Shown here: positions 57,107 to 64,000 of the stretch, one piece after another
Numbering within the stretch: the stretch's first letter is position 1
Layout: every line of letters begins with the position of its first letter
DNA from: Plectosphaerella cucumerina
Taxonomy: Eukaryota > Ascomycota > Sordariomycetes > Glomerellales > Plectosphaerellaceae
Direction: 5' to 3'
NCBI GenBank assembly: GCA_020746995.1
Contig: JAGPXD010000001.1
Span: 7,192,001 to 7,256,000, forward strand
Length of the DNA stretch: 64,000 bases
Made by a program: the position numbers and the translations under genes
The notes under the pieces: model-generated
The model's input: the letters and a program-made list of their open reading frames with translations, nothing else
Told to the model about the DNA's origin: nothing
The model's database searches: none

Positions 57107-58274
57107 TAGGCAGGCTTTCCCCTCACCTGCCTCGACGTACATGGCTTGTACTGTTGTAACCAATGACGAGAAGAGGGGGACTGATACCCGTGAGAAGAGA
57201 ATGACTGTCAACGAAGTGTCTATAGAGCGAGCTGGGAGCTATGGCCGATGCAGGAGCGCCCCGGCAGGGAACGATCGGGAGCATGGCGCGGACGATGCTC
57301 CGTGCTGTGTGGTCTTTTTCCTGTCTACGTTTCGGCTGGGCGGCTGCGAGGCGAGCTCACCGCATGATGCGGGCCCCACACTATAGAGGGCGGCATGGCG
57401 CATGTTTTATCCATTATAAAAGAATCATACTTGGCGTTCTTGGACTGGCAACTTGGGAGACATTTCAGGCTGGTGACCAGTGTGAGCACGAGTAGGGGCG
57501 TACAGGGATACCCACGAGCACTTGATCTAAGCGTCAAGTCAGCTCAGAGCTCAGAGTGTTGCTCGGCACTTGGCAAAATGATGCAGCTGAAGCCTCGAGG
57601 TTGCCCTGATAGTTCCGTCTGAGGGAATTTAACCTCGACAACGAGAGACCATACCATGACTCGACATGTCTGGAATTTCGGGGAGTTTCTTCATCCTTGC
57701 CCACAACATGTCAAGGTGGTCCAGCTTGGACAAGTGATGCCTTAAGTAGGTGCTGGACTACTTGTGTGGGTTTGTAGCCGCCCCAGACTTTACATCCAGG
57801 ATAGAGGTGCTTCATGCTTCCATGCAACTCTGATGTTCCTAGTCCCAAAGTGCTGACCGGGCTGACACACTGGCAGGCCTCGAGATTGTTGCGGTTCTTG
57901 TCCGCACTCTAGGCTGCGCGATTGATACAAACAGTGGTTTGAAAACAGTCCATGTCTCCTAAACTTGAAGGTGATCTGAGGCTGACAGCAGTATCATGTC
58001 CTAAGAATGTCACAGTGAACCAACGTAGTAAGTGGAAGCTGAATAGGTCGCAACTCGTACATACGAAGACGATCACAGATGACAGTGTCTTAAGAGCAGT
58101 TTAATGGTAAGATGGCCAGGCCATGGTTCAGATTCAGTCTACCGTGTCCCTAGTCTATTCGTGGTACGAGCCAAGCCAGAAAAATAAAAGACACCGTCCC
58201 ATATGCGCGCGCAGTGTGTACCCCGAGTGACGTCCGTATGTGCTTCGCTTCGCTGATTAGTCAAGAGAACATGC
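57107..58274. other. 3' intergenic between convergent genes
   Basis: 1.17 kb between ceramide synthase and EglC. From about 57.6 to 58.2 kb the sequence is clearly A/T-richer than elsewhere in the window and has only tiny frames. No gene, repeat or tRNA is seen. Confidence 0.5.
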
Positions 58275-59551
58275 TCAGAAGAGAGCGAAGAAACCGGCGG
58301 TCAGGGCCAGGGTCGCGTAGGTGGCGATGGTGAAGGCCTGGACGGCGGCGCCGGCGGACGGCTCGTCGACGGGGCTGCTCTCGGAGGCGGGAGCCTCGGA
58401 GGCGTTGGACGAGTCCGAGTCGGCGGTGCCGCTGGGAGCCTCGGACTCGACGGCGTTACCGGAGCCCGAGCCGGAGCCAGAGCCGGAGCCAGAGGTGGAG
58501 GTGGCGGTGGGGACGGCCGAGGAGACGGAGGAGGTCTGCTTGTCGGTCTCAAAGGTGGTGGGGCAGGTCAGGTCGAACAGGGGCTTGGTGGACAGGTCCT
58601 TTGTTATGGCGAACTGCATCTTGTTGTCGGGGTTGGAGTCGCGGAGGATGTACCAGAAGGTCGAGGTCTTGCCGAACAGCTGACGGCAACCGACCTCGTC
58701 CCAGAAGTACTTGGCGTTCTCGACGCTCGCGACACCCTCGTCCCAGTCGGGACCCGACGAGGGCCAGCCGGTCTCGGTGACCCAGACGGGCTTGCCGTCG
58801 GCGACGGCAAGGGTGTTCTCGTAGGAGCGGTCGAACAGGTTGGGGGCGTTCTTGATGGTGTTGCCCTTGTCGTTTTCGTAGTAGGGGAACGAGTTGACGC
58901 CGATCCAGTCAACGGCGTTCTTCACAGCGTCGTTGCTGCTGTTGGTCCAGGAGTCCCAGGTGTCGACGTGGCTGTGCGGGAAGTTAGCAAAGAAAAGCAG
59001 ATTTTTTGGTTGGTGGGTACATACCCGACGGGGGTGCTGGCAAGGCCGGTGCCCTTGAACTCGGTCTTGAAGTCGTTGATGAAGCCAAGGATGGCCTCGG
59101 GGGTGTTGCCGACTCCGGACTTGTTGATGACACCAGTCACGGATGTGCGGTAGAGGTCCTCGCTGCCGATGGAGATACCAATGACGAGGTCGGTCAGGTC
59201 CTTGCCGTGCTTGGTGACGGCCTTCTTCAGGGCGGTAAGCTCCTTGTCGATGTTGTCGGTGCCCGAGGCCCAGACACCGAGGAGGAGCTTGGTCTTGGTC
59301 TCGATGGCGGCCTCGAAGGCCTCGATCGGGTCATCCTGGGCGTAGGCCTGGATGTTGGTGTAGAGGCGGACTGCCGTGAAGTCACCGGGGGCGTTCTCGA
59401 GCGACTTGGCGGCCTTGAACTCCTCAACGAAGTCCTTCTTGAACTTGGCGGAACGGTCGGTAAACGTGGAGCCAGAGTTGAAGCCAAGGTAGTTCTCGGC
59501 AGCGGCGGTGGCGGCAAGGGCGCCGGCGGCGAGGATGGAGGAAGTGCGCAT
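58275..59551 (-). CDS. eglC: GPI-type glucan endo-1,3-beta-glucosidase (GH17, EglC-like)
   Basis: Cell-wall enzyme that cleaves or remodels beta-1,3-glucan. Two exons, 59551-59025 and 58971-58275, give 407 residues. The signal peptide is MRTSSILAAGALAATAAAE. GH17 catalytic residues are Glu near 131 in IGISIGSEDLYR (acid/base) and Glu near 240 in VWVTETGWPSSG (nucleophile). After the barrel comes a Ser/Gly/Ala-rich linker with a (SG)n run, then AAVQAFTIATYATLALTAGFFALF, a hydrophobic end that fits a GPI-anchor signal. The intron has GTATGT and a GCTAAC branch point. Start at 59551 is the first Met of the signal peptide; the upstream in-frame Met at 59596 would put 15 polar residues before it. 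Confidence 0.93.
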
Positions 59552-62317
59552 GGTGGCGAGTGTGGTTTGTTGTGCAAGTGGTGGAATAGGGATCAATCAG
59601 GAGAGAACGGAAGAAAGGTGTCGAGGTAGCGAATTAATAATAGGAAAGTAGCGAGTGTGTATGTTGCCTCCGCGAAGGAATGTGCAACAGGTGATCAACG
59701 ACAGGAAAGAATGACCAAAGTGAATGGATTGTCGAGGTTCAGGTGGAGTGGTGGTGATTCAGGAGGAATGAGGAACGACGCGAGAACTTGGGCTGGTGTT
59801 TGTCACGGGCCCGAGCTTATGTCATCCGAGGATTTGGACGGGAGGTTTCCAAGTTCTGCGGGGGGGGGATGGATATGCAGCAATCGGGAAATTAGGGGAG
59901 TGCAGGTGTCCCAATGCGCGCTGTGCGTCCTCGTATCCTGCCGTTGTGCCAGGGTTCCAGGGGCTGCCACTCACGGCCCGGGTCCAGCCCGCAGCCCGCC
60001 CATTCCGAATAGCCGCTACCGTCTTGGCGTAGCGTTTTTGGGGACTATTTTGGGGGCGATTGGACACCGTGGGTCCGCGAAGTGCGTAATCCCCCCTTTC
60101 TTGGCCTGTTGATCGACGGAGGCCCGCTGCTTCAAGAAGAGGTTGCCCCTGACTTTGAGGCTGTGAACAGCCGGAGATTTGCTGCAATGGACCTGCAATC
60201 AAGCCTGAGGCTTCCGACGGCACTGACATCACCAGCGAGGCACTCTGATGGAGTAGCTTGACTTGCTGGATCAGAAGGGCTGAAGGGGCTGAATGCTTGA
60301 GTGCTTCCATTTTGTCCGCGATGTACTGGCGGTCTATCTGTTCAGGTCTCCGGCCACTGTTCCATGAAGGGGACGACGAATAGGACTGCCAAGAACTCGT
60401 GGGCTCATAACGTATTGCAATGCATATTCGTAAGGCTTAGACTTCTTGGCGGCAAGAACGTTTTCACGGCCTCGCAATATGGAATAGAAAGATATTTGTC
60501 GGGTTCTCAACTTCTCTCCGACTAGGCGAGGCGCTAAAACATCTTTCTCGGATACAGTAACCCCGGCATGCTCCAACCATGATTCGTGGGAGCAATAGAG
60601 GAGGCTCGACATCATCTGTAAACCCTCCGAGTTGCGAATCCTGAACGACAGTCAAGTTTCTTCGCTGTAGGGAAAAGGGTTGACACTTCCAGTACAAGCC
60701 TCCAACAAAACTTGAATAGATTGGGCCGGAGCGTCTTCCAACTACCTCGCAATCAATGACATGTCCAACCTATTTGTTCATGACTCGCCACGTTGCGCAC
60801 TTTCACGAATGGTATATCGACACATAATACAAGCGTCGGGGCTCCTGCTTTCAACGAAACATTTTTATCCATGCGAACGATCTCGGTTTCATCCTGTAGT
60901 CTGGCTCTCCGAATACTTGGCTGTCGACCCTCATTGGATCATACCACATGGGCATCCCTACCCACCTATCAAGTTCGAGCATCTTGGTTGCTGTTCCGTG
61001 AGAAGCTACCAACATGGGACACATTGCAAAGCATCAGGTGAAATACCACCAACTACCTCCATCTTCATGGATGTCAAGAGTCTCTCCTCTTGCCAAAGAG
61101 TGGGGTTATGGGACCTCCCTTCTCTCCAGCAGCGATGTCGTTCGGCAGTGGCCCGAAGTGCCGCAAGACCGACACCCAATCATTGCCTTGTTTCGGTCAG
61201 TTACTCATGGCAAGAGTAGTCTCTCAAGTTGTCTGTTGACTCCTTATTATAGAAAACAGCACAATACAGTTGTCCTTCCATTTCGTTTTCCGGAAATCAT
61301 GTATAAGATACGAGGATGGTTGTAATGTCTTCGAGAACGAGTCACAACAACATGCCTGAACTGCGCCTCGCGGGCACTTTGGTGTTGACCGCCAAGACAT
61401 TTCGGAGCAAACATGAAGTCGGCGCCGGAGGCCGTGGCCGGCTCGGTGTGGTCCTTCGGAATCAGGGTCCAATAAGAGGTTACAGCGAACGGACAGCAGA
61501 GCCGCTTGGCGTAATCGTCATCTCTCCAACCTGGCGTCTCTCGACAGCCCCAAAGTAGCAGCGCCCTGCAGCTCGCAATGACATGCAAGGCCTCTCATAC
61601 GCCCAGGTGGGGGACAAGCAGAGATTGGCACTCGAGCAGCCTTGGAAGGGGAGCGGAAAAGAATGGGTCGGTCAAGCACATGATCCATCGATTCTTTCTG
61701 GGACAGGCTTCGGATTTGCTGTCTTGAGTTCAATGTTTCTTTTCGTCTCGGCCGGGTCAAGCCCTCCGTCGCGAACTTGAACATGTTTGGGGACGAATGA
61801 CGACGAACTCGATTCACGGCCTGTACAGCCCATGCCCTTTGAGTGACAGTGCTCCCTAACAGACCCCGCGGCATTCGGGGTACAGTCTCCGTGACCCTTG
61901 CCCAAGAACCCACGCTTAAGCGACCCTCCCCTGCAAGCCAGCCGCTAGTGCCAAGGTAGGGAACAAGGGGTGCTGGCACTGCATCAAGTACCGCTACCTT
62001 ACCTCAGCTGGCGAACGCTGGTGGGACCCCAGGTTCCCCCGTCACTTTTTTTTGGGCAGTTCCCCTCCACACCAGGCTGACTGACGTCTGCGCTTCACCC
62101 CTCCTCGACTTGACTCGCGAGAACCCGAGTCGTGCACTGCAACAACCAAACTTGACCACCACCACAACCACCGCAACGTCCTCAAAACCCCCAGCCTCTC
62201 CGCTTGGACCTGTACAAACACACACACCGGCTGCTTCCTCCCACAGACCCGACGACTGCTCGCCGCCCATCCCGTCCTACGTAGCGCACTCTGCTGGCAC
62301 CCTTGCGTCACGTCACG
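59552..62317. promoter_or_regulatory. Divergent intergenic region eglC/DUF255 gene
   Basis: 2.77 kb with no supported gene. The part 60.3-61.4 kb is lower in GC and has only short frames without codon bias; it could be old degraded sequence, but I recognise no element in it. The last 250 bases before 62318 are C/A-rich leader. Confidence 0.45.
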
Positions 62318-64000
62318 ATGGTTGCTTCCGAGCTGACCCAGGCCGCCGCAAAGTCCGAGCTCGCGGACACCGGAGTCGGTTCCGCCATACCGCCGCAACA
62401 ACGAGAACAGCAGGCTGTTCTCTCGCAGTCTTCTACTTCGACGCTGCGAAACCGCGCCGACCAGAGCATCAGCCCTTACGTTCAGAGCCACGCGACCAGC
62501 CCCGTCGCCTGGCAGATCCTTGACGATGAGGCTGTGGCCCTCGCCAAGAAGGAGAACAAGCTCATCTTCCTCAATGTTGGCTTCAAAGCGTGCCACTGTG
62601 AGTGGCGTCTCGCCCTACTTGTCGTTCATACGACTGTCCCCCGGGATTGCGCTGACAAGACCGTTGCCGTGTCGCAGATTGCAGGCTTACCTCCCATGAA
62701 TCCTTCTCGAGCCCAGAATGCGCCGCGCTACTGAACGAGGCCTTCATCCCTGTCATCGTCGACCGCGAGGAACGCCCCGATCTCGACACCATCTACATGA
62801 ACTATGTCCAGGCCGTCAACGGCGCCGGCGGCTGGCCGCTCAACATCTTCCTCACACCCGAGCTGGAGCCCGTCTTTGGCGGCACCTACTGGCCAGGCCC
62901 GGGCACCCACTCAAAGACCGGCCCCGAGGAGGAGGACATGGTTGACTTCCTCACGGTCCTTGAGAAGCTCAAGAAGGTGTGGCAGGAGCAGGAGTCCCGC
63001 TGTCGACAGGAAGCCAGAGAGGTGCTGCTGAAACTGCGAGAGTTCGCTGCTGAGGGCACTCTCGGCACCCGCAGCACTGTCCAGATGAGCAGGATCGGCC
63101 TGTCGTCATCCTCGACCGCCACCGTCGCCTCTGCTGTCTCTACCGAGCACATTGGCGACCACCCCAAGGCGGCAGATGTGTCGAGCGAGCTGGATCTTGA
63201 CCAGTTGGAGGAGGCCTACAGCCACATCGCCGGCACTTTCGACCCCGTCTATGGCGGCTTTGGTCTTGCCCCCAAGTTCCCTGTTCCCGCCAAGCTCTCC
63301 TTCCTGCTACGACTGCCGCACTACCTGACCCCGGTTCAGGACGTCGTCGGTCCCACCGAGTGCGCGCATGCCACCGAAATGGCCCTCTTCACACTGCGCA
63401 AGATCCGCGACGGCAGTCTCAGGGACCATGTCGGTGGCCACGGTTTCGCGCGGTACTCCATCACACCCGACTGGAGCATCCCGCACTTTGAGAAGTTGGC
63501 CGCCGATAACGCGCTCCTCCTGGGTCTCTATTTGGATGCCTGGATGATCAGCAACGGCGACAAGGGCGGCGACTTTTACGAAGTTGTCCTGGAACTGGCT
63601 GACTACTTCGCTGACTCTCCCATGCGCCTGCCCCATGGCGGCTTCGCATCGAGCGAGGCCGCCGACTCGTACTTCCGACGCGGCGATAGGCACATGCGCG
63701 AGGGAGCCTATCACCTCTGGACACGAAAGGATTTTGACACAGTCATCGGCGATGACCGGGAGGCCACCATTGCCGCCGCCTACTGGAACGTTCTTGAGCA
63801 CGGCAACGTTGAGCCCGACCAGGATCCCAATGACGAGTTCATGAACCAGAACATCTTCCGGGTGCTGAAGCCCATGGCCGAGATTGGCCGCCAGTTTGGC
63901 GTCTCTGCTGACGAGGTCGACCGTATCGTAGCATCAGCGAGGCAAAAGCTCAAGGCACACAGGGAGAGGGAGCGCGTCCGCCCTGAGCTTGATGACAAGG
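62318..64000 (+). CDS. Thioredoxin-domain protein of the DUF255/YyaL/SPATA20 family (5' part)
   Basis: The gene runs off the window, so only the first part is seen. Exon 1 is 62318-62597, the intron 62598-62677 (GTGAGT...GTCGCAG), and exon 2 continues past 64000. The thioredoxin-like N-terminal domain has NRADQSISPYVQSHATSPVAW, FLNVGFKACHYC (the Cys-x-x-Cys pair at 92 and 95 is created by the splice), LTSHESF and IPVIVDREERPDLD, then GGWPLNIFLTPELEPVFGGTYWP. The (alpha/alpha)6 part begins with FDPVYGGFGLAPKFP and has DHVGGHGFARYS and PHFEKL, the family marks. Biochemical role is not settled; redox and mannan-epimerase-like roles have been suggested. Start context CACGATGG. Confidence 0.92.

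Noticed and set aside
55790..57211. 473-codon antisense open frame over the ceramide synthase gene
   Set aside because: Shadow of a highly biased gene; it also runs across three confirmed introns and has no motif.

Overview
This window is a gene-dense piece of a filamentous ascomycete nuclear genome, most probably a Sordariomycete. The evidence is GC-rich sequence with C/G-biased third codon positions, short spliceosomal introns (mostly about 50-80 bases, GT...AG, with CTGAC/CTAAC-type branch points), CACAATG-like start contexts, and proteins that resemble Pezizomycotina orthologues (Pbs2/OS-5, Cdc11-type septin, Rho3, Hsv2, CRH transglycosylase, EglC, Lag1-type ceramide synthase). I recognise no tRNA, rRNA, transposon or CRISPR. 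I call 24 protein genes; splice sites were read by eye and checked for frame.

Layout: 0.4-12 kb holds a HOG-pathway MAPKK, a SUR7-family membrane protein, an orphan protein, a mitochondrial lipoyl(octanoyl) transferase with an apparent frameshift, and an otubain with a very long low-complexity N-terminus. From 11.8 to 19.3 kb lies a 7.5 kb stretch with no convincing gene. 19.3-31 kb holds COP9 subunit 2 and splicing factor CWC25 (divergent), Rho3, a nitronate monooxygenase, a GLFSR-repeat protein and a DUF1275 membrane protein. 31-38 kb holds a CRH-type cell-wall transglycosylase (also with an apparent frameshift), a secreted protein made of two matching eight-cysteine modules, and a Zn2Cys6 transcription factor. 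38.4-42.9 kb holds a head-to-head pair best read as 2-methylcitrate synthase and mitochondrial 2-methylisocitrate lyase, two steps of the methylcitrate cycle for propionyl-CoA. 43-64 kb holds Ist3, dynein light intermediate chain, Hsv2, septin Cdc11, a Bax-inhibitor-1 family protein, ceramide synthase, a GPI-type GH17 glucanase and the 5' part of a DUF255 thioredoxin-domain protein that runs off the window.

How the genes relate: most are unrelated housekeeping neighbours. Several belong to cell-surface and polarity biology (Pbs2, SUR7, Rho3, CRH, Cdc11, ceramide synthase, EglC), but I see no sign that they form a cluster. The one functional pair supported by both gene content and arrangement is the methylcitrate pair, which shares a 979-base intergenic region with a palindromic double CCAAT motif. 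The strongest candidate for something undescribed is the secreted protein at 33.5-34.3 kb. Its two modules have nearly the same cysteine spacing, and the match holds only if both predicted introns are removed. Two conserved genes each need one extra C in a C-run to be intact, which points to homopolymer errors in the sequence rather than real gene loss.
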